A stretch of DNA of 64,000 bases, taken from positions 1,674,001 to 1,738,000 of the forward strand of contig NC_015388.1 in assembly GCF_000195295.1 (NCBI RefSeq), written 5' to 3'. A program made the position numbers and the translations under genes. Positions 33,551 to 43,750 of this stretch are shown piece after piece (the stretch's first letter is position 1; the number at the start of each line of letters is the position of its first letter). This DNA is from Desulfobacca acetoxidans DSM 11109. Lineage in GTDB: Bacteria > Desulfobacterota > Desulfobaccia > Desulfobaccales > Desulfobaccaceae. The notes beneath the pieces are model-generated. The model searched no databases, had not been told where the DNA came from, and was given only the letters and a program-made list of their open reading frames with translations.

Positions 33551-35647
33551 ATGCCTAAGTCGGCAAAAATCCTAGTAGTGGATGATGAGTCAGCGGTTCT
33601 CGAGATTATCCGAAAAATTCTGGTTGATCGGGGATATATTGTGGATGTGGCCTCCAATGGTTTAGAGGCATTAAAATTTTTAGAGAAAAGCCGTTATGAC
33701 CTGGTTTTAAGTGATGTAAAAATGCCAGAGATAGATGGCTTGGAGCTGCTCCAGCAGATCGGTCTGCTATACCCTGATCTCACCACGGTTATGTTATCTG
33801 CTTTTGCCACTATTCGGGATGCGGTGGCGGCTATCAAGTTAGGGGCCTTCGATTATATTGCCAAGCCCGTTTATCCGGAGGATCTTTTGTATTCCATTGA
33901 GCGGGCTCTTAAGTTTAACGAGCTGCGTCAGGCGACCCAAGAACTGGAATGGACATTAAAAGGGGCTGAAGCGTTGGGTTTGCAGGTCCTGGAGCTGGCC
34001 CCGGAGGCGGATGAGTTTCAAATTTTGGAAAGTATCCGTCAGGAGGCCAAGCAGATCGAGGACCTGAACCAGCTATCCGAGATTTTTTTACAGGGTGCCC
34101 AGAAAATTACGATGGCTTCCCGAGGATCAATCTTTCTTTTCGATCAGGAGGGGATTCATCTTAAATGTACCGCGAGAAGTGATAATCAGAATTATGACAT
34201 CGATCTGAAAAGCATTCGACCCGGAGAAGGCGTCATGGGTTACGTCCTGCAAACCGGACGGCCATTACTCGTAGCCGATGTGGCCCTGGAGCCTCGATTC
34301 TATCATCATCAGAAGCGCAAACGCTATGCCACCAACAGCTTTGTCGTCGCGCCGATTATTGGGGAAAAGAGTTGGGGCGTGATCAATCTGGCTGATCGTT
34401 GTGACCTGAAGGAATTTAGTCCCCGGGAACTCTTTTTAGTCTGGCTGTTGGCCCGGATATTTGCAGAAAACCTGCAACACCGCGAATATGAAGCAAAAAG
34501 CCGCAGTATCGATGCTCTCTTGAAGTCATCTCGCGCTGAGCTGATAGATGTCAGAGAATGTTTTGATCATCTCAGTACCCCAGTTTCTATGGGTTTGGCG
34601 GTAGTGGATCAGAATTTAAAGATCTGTTACCTTAATCCGACATTTGTCAGATTATGTGACCGGAGAAAATCCCGCGTTGGCTCAGAGATCTTTTCTTTTA
34701 TGAAGGGACTCTCATCTTCGGATCATAAGAGATTGCAACAGTGTTTCGAGAGGATTTTTCAAGGGGAGAAAGCCATAGATTGTGGTCGGATAGCCATGGC
34801 CCATGCGGAGCACGGGAATAGCATCTGTTTAGCGCAACTGATGCGGTTCGACTCGCCGGCTCTCGGTCAACAGATCATGATTGTTTTGGAGGATATTACT
34901 GAGATATCACAGATGCAGCAGCGATTGGCTCTTTATGAGCACCTGGCGATCATGGGAAAGTTATCCACCTGTGTGGTGCATGAACTGAATAATCCCTTAG
35001 ACGGGGTCAAGAGATATATCTCTTTGGCGCAGTTGAAGAAAGACAGCAGCGAGGACGTTGCGAGGTATTTATCAGAAGCCCAAAAAGGTTTGCAAAAGAT
35101 GTCGTTGGCAATCAGTTCGATCTTGAATGTGGCCAATCCGAACCGTATTTTGAAGACTCAAGACACCCTCCTCAGCCAACTGCGTGAAGCCGTCAAGATA
35201 TTGCTTTTGCAGACCAAAGAACAGCGGGTGGAGATTGTGTTGTCAACAGCGCCGATTTTTGAAGAGATATCTTTCGGCACAGACCTCTATACGGTTTTTG
35301 TAAATCTTATCAAGAACGCTATTCAGGCTATGTCGGAGGGTGGCAAGGTAGAAATCATCGGTCAAGAACGTAAAGATGATCTTGAGATACACTTTAAGGA
35401 TAACGGTCCGGGGATAGATCCCAAAAACTTGGAAAATATCTTCAAACCATTTTTTACGACAAAGAGCGAGGGGCAGGGTTTGGGCCTTGGGTTGGCCATT
35501 TGTCAAAAGATAGTTGCACGTTATCATGGCCATATATCCCTGCAAAGTGTTTTAGGTCAGGGTTCTGATTTTATTGTCAGGTTGCCGTTGCCTGATGAGT
35601 TCCATGCCAAAGCACCGAAAGATCGGTTTGCGAGGGTTACCCATTGA
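33551..35647 (+). CDS. Soluble hybrid histidine kinase (REC-GAF-PAS-HisKA-HATPase)
   Basis: A 698-residue kinase without membrane segments. Residues 5-120 are a receiver domain with phospho-acceptor D55 in LVLSDVKMPEIDG. About 165-310 is a GAF domain, about 335-455 a PAS domain. The H-box VVHELNNPLDGV has its His at about 477. The ATPase core has NLIKNAIQAM, DNGPGID and GQGLGLGLAI. Having the receiver at the N-terminus suggests it is itself the target of another kinase. It overlaps the regulator gene by 4 bp (TTGA), so the two form a pair. Confidence 0.92.
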   Translation: MPKSAKILVVDDESAVLEIIRKILVDRGYIVDVASNGLEALKFLEKSRYDLVLSDVKMPEIDGLELLQQIGLLYPDLTTVMLSAFATIRDAVAAIKLGAFDYIAKPVYPEDLLYSIERALKFNELRQATQELEWTLKGAEALGLQVLELAPEADEFQILESIRQEAKQIEDLNQLSEIFLQGAQKITMASRGSIFLFDQEGIHLKCTARSDNQNYDIDLKSIRPGEGVMGYVLQTGRPLLVADVALEPRFYHHQKRKRYATNSFVVAPIIGEKSWGVINLADRCDLKEFSPRELFLVWLLARIFAENLQHREYEAKSRSIDALLKSSRAELIDVRECFDHLSTPVSMGLAVVDQNLKICYLNPTFVRLCDRRKSRVGSEIFSFMKGLSSSDHKRLQQCFERIFQGEKAIDCGRIAMAHAEHGNSICLAQLMRFDSPALGQQIMIVLEDITEISQMQQRLALYEHLAIMGKLSTCVVHELNNPLDGVKRYISLAQLKKDSSEDVARYLSEAQKGLQKMSLAISSILNVANPNRILKTQDTLLSQLREAVKILLLQTKEQRVEIVLSTAPIFEEISFGTDLYTVFVNLIKNAIQAMSEGGKVEIIGQERKDDLEIHFKDNGPGIDPKNLENIFKPFFTTKSEGQGLGLGLAICQKIVARYHGHISLQSVLGQGSDFIVRLPLPDEFHAKAPKDRFARVTH

Positions 35648-37029
35648 GAAAAAAAGATATTTTAGTCGTCGATGATGATGAATTGGTATGCAATTCATTA
35701 CGAGAGATGCTTGGCATAGAGGGATATGAAGTCGATTCGACGTTAGATGGCATGGATGCCCTGCAAAAACTGCGTGAAACGAAGTATTCGCTTATCCTTT
35801 CTGATATACGTATGCCGAGCATAGATGGTATAGAACTGCTTAAGGAAGTCAGAGGTAATAGCGTCGATTCATTGTTAATTTTTATAACCGGTCATGGTCA
35901 CATCGACGGCGCGGTGGAGGCGATAAAATTAGGAGCGTATGATTACATTACAAAACCTATTGATGATCTCCGTCTTAAATTGACGATCAAGCGGGCGCTT
36001 GAGCAGAAACAATTGCTGGCATCGATCAGATCCTTAAAGAAAAAAATCCGGCCGTGGGAGTTGGATGAGCGTATTATCATTAAAGATAGGAAGATGACGG
36101 AACTCCTGGATATTATCCATATGGTTTCTGATACGATGGCAACCATTCTGATAACCGGTGAATCCGGCACCGGCAAATCCATTTTGGCCAAGTATATTCA
36201 TCGCCATTCCATGCGCAGTGACGGACCTTATGTGGAGTTGAGTTGCGGCACATTAGCTGAGACACTCTTGGAGAGCGAGCTTTTTGGTCATGTTAGGGGA
36301 GCGTTTACGAACGCTATGCGCGATAAAAAAGGAAAATTTGAGGAGGCTGGCGGTGGGACTATTTTTCTCGATGACATCAATTGCGCCTCTCTCAACTGTC
36401 AGATCAAACTCCTGCGGGTATTGCAGGAAAAGATTTTCGAGCGGGTCGGCGGCAATGAATCCATTCCTACCGATGTCCGGATTATTACTGCAACCAATAC
36501 CCCACTGACTGAGGAAGTTGAAAAAAAGAGATTTAGAGAGGACCTCTACCATCGGATAAACGTCGTATCGCTTTTTATTCCACCGCTCCGGGAGAGGCTT
36601 GGAGATATCGAACCGCTGATAGAATATTTTATCAAACGTTTTAATGAAGCCCACAATAAAAAGGTCAGAGGAATTTCCAAGAGCGCCCTGCAATTATGTT
36701 ACAATTTCCAATGGCCCGGCAATGTCCGACAGTTGGAAAACGTTATTGAACGTTCAGTTATTCTGGCGCAAGGGGATTTCATCATTCCGGAGGGGCTGCC
36801 CGAGGAGCTAAGGCAAGATCCGATGCGTAGTGTAGAGTCGGAAGACTTGACTCTTGCGGTTGCAGTTGCTGAGGCAGAGAAGAGAATCCTCTTCAGATGT
36901 TTAAAGCAGAATAACTGGAATCGACAGACAACGGCTCAGATGTTGGGGATTAGCCGGACTACCCTGTTCAATAAGATGCGTCAACATCAGATCGAAGACC
37001 CCCGTAAAAATAACGAGACCTACAATTAG
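35644..37029 (+). CDS. NtrC-type sigma-54 response regulator
   Basis: Starts at TTG 35644, overlapping the kinase stop. The 461-residue protein has a receiver domain with D54 in LILSDIRMPSIDG, an AAA+ domain with Walker A GESGTGKS near 172 and Walker B GTIFLDDIN, and a C-terminal Fis-type helix-turn-helix (QTTAQMLGISRTTLFNKM). The sigma-54 contact loop at 219-224 reads GAFTNA instead of GAFTGA. The Phe and Thr that touch sigma-54 are kept, so it may still activate, but Asn in that place is unusual. Target genes are unknown. Confidence 0.93.
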   Translation: MRKKDILVVDDDELVCNSLREMLGIEGYEVDSTLDGMDALQKLRETKYSLILSDIRMPSIDGIELLKEVRGNSVDSLLIFITGHGHIDGAVEAIKLGAYDYITKPIDDLRLKLTIKRALEQKQLLASIRSLKKKIRPWELDERIIIKDRKMTELLDIIHMVSDTMATILITGESGTGKSILAKYIHRHSMRSDGPYVELSCGTLAETLLESELFGHVRGAFTNAMRDKKGKFEEAGGGTIFLDDINCASLNCQIKLLRVLQEKIFERVGGNESIPTDVRIITATNTPLTEEVEKKRFREDLYHRINVVSLFIPPLRERLGDIEPLIEYFIKRFNEAHNKKVRGISKSALQLCYNFQWPGNVRQLENVIERSVILAQGDFIIPEGLPEELRQDPMRSVESEDLTLAVAVAEAEKRILFRCLKQNNWNRQTTAQMLGISRTTLFNKMRQHQIEDPRKNNETYN

Positions 37030-37368
37030 TTAGTGCCCATCCGGAAACTGCGGCGGTGGCCCTGGCAGCACAAAGGGGAAAACGGAAATATTGATTGTAG
37101 AGGCGGGGTTATCACGCCTCTAACCCGCTTTATTCATGGTATTTTGAAAAAGATAGCTAACTCATTTTAATGCCATAGATTAACAGGCTTACCTGAAATA
37201 CAGACTGTTTTTTTTGCACAGGCTGGAAAGCCTGTGCCACCGGGTATATGGGATTTTGATGAATTATCCGGGCTAAAAGGGATTACCCAAAAAATAAAGG
37301 ACTTTCCGGATGGAGACTGGTTAACCTACTGGTGGCCGCCAGCCCCGGCGGCTCGAGAGAATTATTCT
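37030..37368. other. Intergenic region upstream of bioA
   Basis: A frame is open through the right part (from 37234) and joins bioA, but it starts inside the CAGGCT-type repeat and has no bioA similarity, so I treat it as leader. No biotin operator is visible by eye. Confidence 0.5.
37216..37243 (+). repeat. CAGGCT-type palindromic repeat, best copy
   Basis: GCACAGGCTGGAAAGCCTG followed by TGCCACCGGG. The arms GCACAGGCT and AGCCTGTGC pair perfectly around GGAA. This is the cleanest copy of the family in the window. Confidence 0.85.
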
Positions 37369-38715
37369 ATGTACGACAATTACCATGAACTTGTGGCTTG
37401 GGATCATGCCCACCTTTGGCATCCCTTTACCCAGATGCAGGGTTTTCGGCAGGAAGAGCTTCTTATTATCCGGAGTGGTCAGGGGGTTTATCTGTATGAT
37501 ATCCACGGCAACCGTTATTTAGATGGTGTATCTTCGCTCTGGACAAATGTGCACGGCCACCGCCATCCGGAGTTGGATACTGCCATCAAGGAACAGCTCG
37601 GCAGGATTGCCCACACCACCATGCTGGGGTTAGCCAATGTTCCTGCCATTCAGGTGGCCCGGCGCCTGGTGGAGATAACTCCTCCAGGTTTGGATAAGGT
37701 TTTTTTCTCAGACAACGGCTCTACTGCGGTCGAAGCGGCCTTGAAAATCGCCTACCAATATTGGCAATTACGGGGTGAGCGCCAAAGGCGGCTTTTTATC
37801 AGGCTCAAAGAGGCTTACCATGGGGACACGTTAGGGGCCGTCTCTGTCGGGGGTATCCGTCTCTTCCATTGGATATTTAAAGACCTGCTACTTCTTCCGA
37901 CGGCCGAGGCCCCCAATCCCTATTGTTACCGCTGTCCGGAGCAGCAAAACTGTCAAGGTCAATGTTTACAGGCCCTGGAGGCCCTTGTTGACGCCCGCAG
38001 GCATGAGACGGTCGCCATTATTCTGGAGCCGGTGATGCAGGGGGCGGGTGGTATGATTCCTCAGCCCCCGGGATACCTGAAGAAGGTTCGTCAGATTGCT
38101 GATCACTATAAAGTGCTGCTTATCGCTGATGAAGTGGCCACCGGGTTCGGGCGTACCGGCAAGATGTTTGCCTGTGAACATGAAGGCGTCTCACCGGACC
38201 TGCTCTGCCTGGCCAAGGGCCTGACCGGCGGATATCTTCCCCTGGCGGCTACCTTGGCTACCGAAGATATCTATCAGGCATTTTTAGGGGAATTTGCCGA
38301 TTTTAAGGCCTTCTTTCACGGCCACACCTATACAGGCAATCCCTTGGCCGCGGCCGCCGCTTTAGCCAGCCTGCGATTGTTTGAGGAGCAGCGGGTCATC
38401 GATCATCTTCAGGACAAAATTGCCTATCTGACTACCAGGCTAGCAGAGTGGAGCCAACATCCGCACATCGGAGATATCCGCCAGCGCGGCTTTATGGTGG
38501 GCATTGAATTGGTGCTGGATAAAAACACCAAGGAGCCCTACCCGGCAAAGGAGCGTCGGGGGCATCAGGTAACCCTGGCTGCCAGAAAATTGGGGGCCAT
38601 CCTACGACCGCTGGCGGATGTGGTTGTCCTTATGCCGCCCCTGAGCATATCTCTGGATGAATTAAAAAGCCTCCTCGATATTACCATTCAGGCTATTGAT
38701 CAGGCCTGCCAATGA
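37369..38715 (+). CDS. bioA: Adenosylmethionine-8-amino-7-oxononanoate aminotransferase
   Basis: BioA converts KAPA to DAPA in biotin synthesis with S-adenosylmethionine as amino donor and PLP as cofactor. The 448-residue product has [11 protein letters not shown] near residue 15, the class III aminotransferase motif [15 protein letters not shown] near 251, and the PLP lysine in [14 protein letters not shown] near 286. The insertion [15 protein letters not shown] near residue 187 carries four Cys, which may bind metal and is unusual. ATG 37369 chosen because it gives the family start. No other bio gene is in the window. Confidence 0.92.
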   Translation: MYDNYHELVAWDHAHLWHPFTQMQGFRQEELLIIRSGQGVYLYDIHGNRYLDGVSSLWTNVHGHRHPELDTAIKEQLGRIAHTTMLGLANVPAIQVARRLVEITPPGLDKVFFSDNGSTAVEAALKIAYQYWQLRGERQRRLFIRLKEAYHGDTLGAVSVGGIRLFHWIFKDLLLLPTAEAPNPYCYRCPEQQNCQGQCLQALEALVDARRHETVAIILEPVMQGAGGMIPQPPGYLKKVRQIADHYKVLLIADEVATGFGRTGKMFACEHEGVSPDLLCLAKGLTGGYLPLAATLATEDIYQAFLGEFADFKAFFHGHTYTGNPLAAAAALASLRLFEEQRVIDHLQDKIAYLTTRLAEWSQHPHIGDIRQRGFMVGIELVLDKNTKEPYPAKERRGHQVTLAARKLGAILRPLADVVVLMPPLSISLDELKSLLDITIQAIDQACQ

Positions 38716-38819
38716 GGGCTTGGCATGGCTAAAGGCTAATCTGACGCGGTTGCAATGATCCCTGCCACCGGTGGTGCGTCGATCTATCTAAAGATATCCC
38801 TCCCACTAGCAGACTCTTT

Positions 38820-39560
38820 TTAACCCCTACGATTTAAGTAATCCTCCACTCGCGCGAGATCCTCAGGTACGTCAACCTCAAGGGTCTCACCGGTCGTTTT
38901 TACTACTTTAATTGGATGTCCATGTTCCAGGGCGCGCAGTTGCTCCAGTTTTTCGGCAGTTTCCCAGATCCCCGGCGGGAGCTGGACAAAACGTTGGAGA
39001 AATTCGTGCCGATAGACGTAAATGCCGATATGCTTGTAATAAACGGCATCTTGCGTGTCATCGCGATAATGTGGAATAGGGGAGCGGGAAAAATATAAAG
39101 CAAAATTGCGATGATCGAAGACAACTTTTACGATATTGGGATTGACGGCCGCTGCCGGATCGGATAGCTGGCGTATAGGGGTAGCCATATCGGTTTCCGG
39201 TTCCTGTAGGAGGGGGGCGATTACCTGAGTAATCAAAGAGGGTGGGAAAACCGGCTGATCACCCTGGATATTGACTACCAAGGCCTCCTGAGACAGGCCG
39301 ATAATCTCGGCGGCCTCGGCCAGCCGGTCGCTGCCGGAAAGATGATTCTTCGAGGTTAAAATATACTTTCCTCCAAACGAATGAACGCACCGGCCAATGC
39401 GATCATCGTCCGTGGCCACATAAATCTCGGAGAGGTCCGGAACCTGCCCGGCCTGTTCATACACCCATTGAATCATCGGTTTCCCGGCGATGAGGGCCAG
39501 AGGTTTTCCGGGAAAGCGGCTAGAGTCGTAGCGAGCCGGAATTATCGCCACAATCTGCAT
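38820..39560 (-). CDS. kdsB: 3-deoxy-manno-octulosonate cytidylyltransferase
   Basis: KdsB activates KDO as CMP-KDO for the LPS core. The 246-residue product starts at ATG 39560 with a clear AAGGAGACC site, and carries IIPARYDSSRFPGKPL near residue 6, VNIQGDQPVFP near 95, and the terminal VDVPEDLARVEDYL. Length is typical. It is transcribed against bioA. This gene supports a Gram-negative outer membrane with LPS. Confidence 0.96.
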   Translation of the reverse strand: MQIVAIIPARYDSSRFPGKPLALIAGKPMIQWVYEQAGQVPDLSEIYVATDDDRIGRCVHSFGGKYILTSKNHLSGSDRLAEAAEIIGLSQEALVVNIQGDQPVFPPSLITQVIAPLLQEPETDMATPIRQLSDPAAAVNPNIVKVVFDHRNFALYFSRSPIPHYRDDTQDAVYYKHIGIYVYRHEFLQRFVQLPPGIWETAEKLEQLRALEHGHPIKVVKTTGETLEVDVPEDLARVEDYLNRRG

Positions 39561-39849
39561 ACTGGTCTCCTTCGGGTTTGAGGGAATCTTCAAGTACTCC
39601 TGATTCGTATCTTAACCCCTGGGGTTTGTCAAAAAATATCTTAAGGAGGGTTTTCTCCCGGTGTAATATGTTCAGATAACTTGACATCAACAATATTAAT
39701 CTTACCTTAATGAGTAATATTGTTGCCGGTTTCCGGTAAAAAGATCTAGTAGAATTAAATTATTATGGTCACAGTTGGTTTCGGGACAGACCGAAATTGG
39801 TACAGTTACATTCTGCTAGGGCGCAAACCGTGGGAGGATAAGCATTACC

Positions 39850-42426
39850 ATGCGATTTGACAAGTTCACCATTAAAGCCCAACAGGCTGTCCAGGGAGCT
39901 CATGAGTTAGCCCAGACCATGAGCCAGGCGCAGGTGGAGGCGGGGCATCTGTTAAGGACTTTGCTAGCCCAGGAAGATGGTCTGGTAAGACCTCTCATCA
40001 AAAAGATGGAGGTCGAACCTCAGAAGGTCATTCAGGGGGTTGAAGATATCATAACCAGGTATCCCCGGGTATCCGGGGCGGCGCAACTCTACCTTGCGCC
40101 AGAATTAAACCAGGTCTTGGACGATGCCTATAAACAGGCCACCCAGATGCGGGATGATTACGTTTCTACCGAGCACCTGTTTCTGGCCCTGACAAGAGCC
40201 AAGAACAGCGATGTGGGGCGCCTGCTTGCTTCTTTGGGTATTCATCCCGAGGCTGTCATGCAGGCCCTGGCCGCTCTGAGGGGTTCCCAAAGGGTTACTG
40301 ATCAATCACCGGAGGAGAAGTTTCAACCATTGGAGAAATATGGCCGGGATCTGACTGAGTTGGCCAGAGCCGGCAAGCTTGACCCGGTTATCGGTCGAGA
40401 TATGGAGATCCGCCGCATCATGCAGGTTCTCTCCCGCCGGACAAAAAATAATCCGGTGCTCATCGGCGAAGCGGGAGTGGGCAAGACTGCGATAGTAGAG
40501 GGATTGGCGCAACGGATCGTCAATGGCGACGTTCCCGAGACACTCAAGGACAAACAGATCGTTACCCTGGATATGGGAGCCCTTATCGCCGGCAGCAAGT
40601 ATCGGGGGGAGTTCGAAGATAGATTGAAGGCAGTAGTCAAAGAGGTTGTGGAATCGGATGGCAAGATCATTCTGTTTATCGATGAGATGCACACCCTTGT
40701 GGGGGCCGGTGCTGCCGAGGGTGCCGTGGATGCCTCGAACATGTTAAAGCCGCCCCTGGCTCGGGGGGAACTCCGCTGCATTGGCGCGACCACGTTGAAC
40801 GAGTACCGGAAATATATCGAAAAAGATGCAGCCCTGGAGAGGCGGTTCCAGCCCATTTTAGCTGTTGAACCCTCGGTAGAGGATACTATTTCTATCCTGC
40901 GGGGCCTGAAGGAGCGCTACGAGGTGCACCACGGAGTTCGCATCAAAGACAGCGCCATCATCGCCGCGGCGACGCTCTCAAAACGATATATCACCGACCG
41001 TTTCCTGCCGGACAAGGCCGTGGATTTAATCGATGAGGCGGCCAGCAAGCTGCGTATTGAGATCGACAGCCTGCCGGCGGAAATTGACGAAGTGGAGCGC
41101 CGCATCCGCCAGGAAGAGATTGAGCGTCAGGCTCTCAAAAAGGAAAATGATCCGGCCTCGCTTGAGCGTTTGGAGAAGATCGATCGGTCTCTGGCCGACC
41201 TGAAAGAACAGACGGCGGCCATGAAGGTGCGTTGGCAACAGGAGAAAGACGCCATCACCCATATCCGTGAGATCAAAGAACAGATTGAGCAGACCAAGAT
41301 CTCCGAAGCGCAGGCGGAGCGTCAAGGCGATCTAGCCAAAGCGGCCGAATTGCGCTACGGTGCCCTGTTGAATCTGCAGAAACAACTGGAAGCTGAAAAC
41401 CATAAACTGGCCGAACTGCAAAGAGATGGCGCCATGCTGAAGGAAGAGGTGGATGCCGAAGACGTCGCCGAAGTGGTGGCCAAATGGACGGGAATTCCTG
41501 TGACCCGGCTGCTGGAAGGCGAAAAAATGAAGCTGGTGCATATGGAAGAACGACTGGCAAACCGCGTGGTGGGCCAGAGCGAGGCGGTGCAAGCGGTCTC
41601 AAATGCCGTTCGCCGCGCCCGCTCCGGCATCCAGGATCCCAACCGGCCCATGGGTTCTTTCATCTTTATGGGACCCACGGGTGTTGGCAAGACCGAGTTG
41701 GCCCGCGCCCTGGCCGAATTTCTCTTTGATTCCGAACAGGCTATGATCCGATTGGATATGTCCGAATATATGGAGAAGCATACCGTTTCGCGCCTTATCG
41801 GGGCGCCCCCGGGCTATGTAGGCTATGAGGAGGGAGGCCAGTTGACCGAGGCAGTGCGACGCCGGCCTTACTCGGTCATCCTCTTCGATGAGATCGAAAA
41901 AGCGCATCCTGAAGTCTTCGACGCCCTGCTGCAGATCCTGGATGACGGCCGCATGACGGACGGGCATGGCCGGACGGTAGATTTTAAGAACACCATCCTG
42001 ATCATGACCTCGAATATCGGCAGCCAATACATCATGGAAGTGACAGATGAAGAAGAGATGCGCCGTAAGGTCATGGAGGCCTTGCGTTTCCATTTTAAAC
42101 CGGAATTCCTCAACCGGGTGGACGATATCATCATCTTCCACCGTCTGGATAAAGCGCATCTCAGGCAGATCGTTGACCTGCAGGTCCAGAAGCTGGTCCG
42201 GCGGTTGGAGGAGCACGGCATCCGCCTTGAACTCACCGATAGGGCCCGCGACTTCCTGGCCGAGGCCGGGTTTGATCCGGTTTATGGCGCTCGACCGTTG
42301 CGGCGGGCAATTCAGCGTCAGGTGCAGGATAGTTTGGCCAAACTTATGCTCAGCGGTGAGTTTATTGAGGGAGACACTGTACAAATCGATGCAGATGCCG
42401 CGGGTTTGACATTCGCCAGAACCTAG
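39850..42426 (+). CDS. clpB: Chaperone ClpB (disaggregase)
   Basis: ClpB rescues aggregated proteins with DnaK. The 858-residue product has the Clp_N repeat domain (1-145), the first AAA+ module with GEAGVGKTA near 206, the coiled-coil middle domain about 405-530, and the second AAA+ module with GPTGVGKTE near 606, ending in the D2-small domain. Start ATG 39850 has GGGAGGATAAG upstream. A TTGACA at 39681 may be part of a promoter, but no heat-shock element such as CIRCE is visible. Confidence 0.98.
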   Translation: MRFDKFTIKAQQAVQGAHELAQTMSQAQVEAGHLLRTLLAQEDGLVRPLIKKMEVEPQKVIQGVEDIITRYPRVSGAAQLYLAPELNQVLDDAYKQATQMRDDYVSTEHLFLALTRAKNSDVGRLLASLGIHPEAVMQALAALRGSQRVTDQSPEEKFQPLEKYGRDLTELARAGKLDPVIGRDMEIRRIMQVLSRRTKNNPVLIGEAGVGKTAIVEGLAQRIVNGDVPETLKDKQIVTLDMGALIAGSKYRGEFEDRLKAVVKEVVESDGKIILFIDEMHTLVGAGAAEGAVDASNMLKPPLARGELRCIGATTLNEYRKYIEKDAALERRFQPILAVEPSVEDTISILRGLKERYEVHHGVRIKDSAIIAAATLSKRYITDRFLPDKAVDLIDEAASKLRIEIDSLPAEIDEVERRIRQEEIERQALKKENDPASLERLEKIDRSLADLKEQTAAMKVRWQQEKDAITHIREIKEQIEQTKISEAQAERQGDLAKAAELRYGALLNLQKQLEAENHKLAELQRDGAMLKEEVDAEDVAEVVAKWTGIPVTRLLEGEKMKLVHMEERLANRVVGQSEAVQAVSNAVRRARSGIQDPNRPMGSFIFMGPTGVGKTELARALAEFLFDSEQAMIRLDMSEYMEKHTVSRLIGAPPGYVGYEEGGQLTEAVRRRPYSVILFDEIEKAHPEVFDALLQILDDGRMTDGHGRTVDFKNTILIMTSNIGSQYIMEVTDEEEMRRKVMEALRFHFKPEFLNRVDDIIIFHRLDKAHLRQIVDLQVQKLVRRLEEHGIRLELTDRARDFLAEAGFDPVYGARPLRRAIQRQVQDSLAKLMLSGEFIEGDTVQIDADAAGLTFART

Positions 42427-42482
42427 ATGCACTAAGCTATTGAGATGGACCTGATGTTACCCGCGCATCATGAAAATAATCT

Positions 42483-42511
42483 GCCGGTGGCACGGGCGTT
42501 CTAGCCTGTGC
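42483..42511 (-). repeat. CAGGCT-type palindromic repeat
   Basis: GCCGGTGGCACGGGCGTTCT then AGCCTGTGC, reverse orientation of the family. Confidence 0.7.
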
Positions 42512-42531
42512 AGCGATCATGTTCCGACTGC

Positions 42532-42560
42532 GGCGGGAGGCACTGCGCTTTTCCACCCTA
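42532..42560 (-). repeat. GGCGGGAGG repeat, copy near 42.5 kb
   Basis: GGCGGGAGGCACTGCGCTTT followed by TCCACCCTA matches the reverse complement of 62450-62476 with a few differences. Confidence 0.6.
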
Positions 42561-42574
42561 CCAATTTAGTTTCT

Positions 42575-42597
42575 AGGGTGGGTCTGAGACCCACCCT
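42575..42597. repeat. 23-bp near-perfect palindrome
   Basis: AGGGTGGGTCT and AGACCCACCCT face each other around one base. Located 148 bp beyond clpB; it may serve as a transcript end but has no T-run. Confidence 0.7.
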
Positions 42598-42976
42598 GCA
42601 AGAAAAAAATTTCCCACTCTACTATTTTTCCGTTATTCCAAGCCTATTGCCTACCCGAGGCTCGCGTATAGATTGTCGAATTGTCTTGGCTGATCGCATT
42701 CCTTCCGATTATACTTGCTAATTGAACATATCATGTTAGCTTAATAAGAAATTCGAGGTAGCTGTTTCAGGCTTCGAGATGAAATTGATGGGTGGTATAT
42801 TTCAAAAAATTTTTAATAGATACTGATATCGCCATCTCTTCTTAAAACCTGGACCGGAAACCCTCTTTATCATAGAGAAGTATATCTATCAGGACGCTGA
42901 GCCTGGGAGCCGAAGCGTTCTGATGGTTAAATCTGTTAATGGTCCGCCAGCTTGCCACTTAAAGTGAGACCCTGTT

Positions 42977-43747
42977 ATGAAAGATCTGCTTCGCACCCTG
43001 GGACGCGCCACCATTGATTTTATCCAGGAAGCGGGCCGGATGCAGTTGTTTCTCTTCCAGACGTTGGGACTTTTTTTCCTGCCGCCGTATAAACCGTTTA
43101 ATCTCGTTAAACAGGTTTACGTTATCGGTGTCAGGTCGAGTTCTATTATTCTGCTGACGGCGATGTTTACCGGCATGGTGTTGGGTCTCCAGGGTTATTA
43201 TACGCTAAGAAAATTCGGCGCCGAAAGCGCCCTGGGGTCTGCCGTGGCCCTCAGTCTGATCAGGGAATTGGGGCCGGTTTTGACTGCTCTGATGGTAACC
43301 GGCCGGGCCGGTTCGGCGATTACGGCGGAGATCGGCATTATGCGTATTACTGAACAATTGGACGCTTTGGATACCATGGCGATTAATCCGATGCAATACG
43401 TCGTTATGCCCAAAGTGATTGCCGGCCTGATTGCCGTGCCTTTGCTGACGGCATTTTTTGATTTTGTCGGCATCGTAGGAGGATATCTGGTCGGAGTGGT
43501 CATGTTGGGAGTCAGTTCAGGCAGTTACTTTTCCGGCATGATTCAGAGTGTGGAGACCTTGGATGTTAATGGCGGCTTTGTGAAGTCAATAGTTTTTGGT
43601 CTGACGGTAACCCTGGTGGCATGTTATAAGGGGTATTTTACATCCCACGGGGCCGAGGGGGTGAGCCAATCCACTACTGAGGCCGTAGTCCTGGCGGCAA
43701 TTTTAATCCTTGGCTGGGACTATGTCTTGACGTCTTTTTTCATGTAG
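42977..43747 (+). CDS. mlaE: Lipid ABC transporter permease MlaE
   Basis: MlaE is the inner-membrane permease of the MlaFEDB complex that moves phospholipids between inner and outer membranes. The 256-residue protein has five or six membrane helices, with family segments ELGPVLTALMVTGRAGSAIT near residue 97 and EQLDALDTMAINPMQYV near 122. It is followed by mlaF three bases later and mlaD. mlaB and mlaA are not present here. Confidence 0.95.
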   Translation: MKDLLRTLGRATIDFIQEAGRMQLFLFQTLGLFFLPPYKPFNLVKQVYVIGVRSSSIILLTAMFTGMVLGLQGYYTLRKFGAESALGSAVALSLIRELGPVLTALMVTGRAGSAITAEIGIMRITEQLDALDTMAINPMQYVVMPKVIAGLIAVPLLTAFFDFVGIVGGYLVGVVMLGVSSGSYFSGMIQSVETLDVNGGFVKSIVFGLTVTLVACYKGYFTSHGAEGVSQSTTEAVVLAAILILGWDYVLTSFFM

Positions 43748-43750
43748 CCT

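Larger units (their letters stand above)
42427..42976. other. Gene-free interval with three repeat elements
   Basis: Contains a CAGGCT-type repeat, a GGCGGGAGG repeat and a 23-bp palindrome, listed separately. The right part (42720-42976) has no visible features beyond leader sequence for mlaE. Confidence 0.6.

Noticed and set aside
41599-42432. A 277-codon open frame opposite clpB
   Set aside because: Antisense shadow of clpB with no recognisable features.
42488-42502. A TGGCAC-N5-TT word resembling a sigma-54 promoter
   Set aside because: It is part of the CAGGCT-type repeat and present in other copies that precede no gene in the right direction; the GC element is incomplete.
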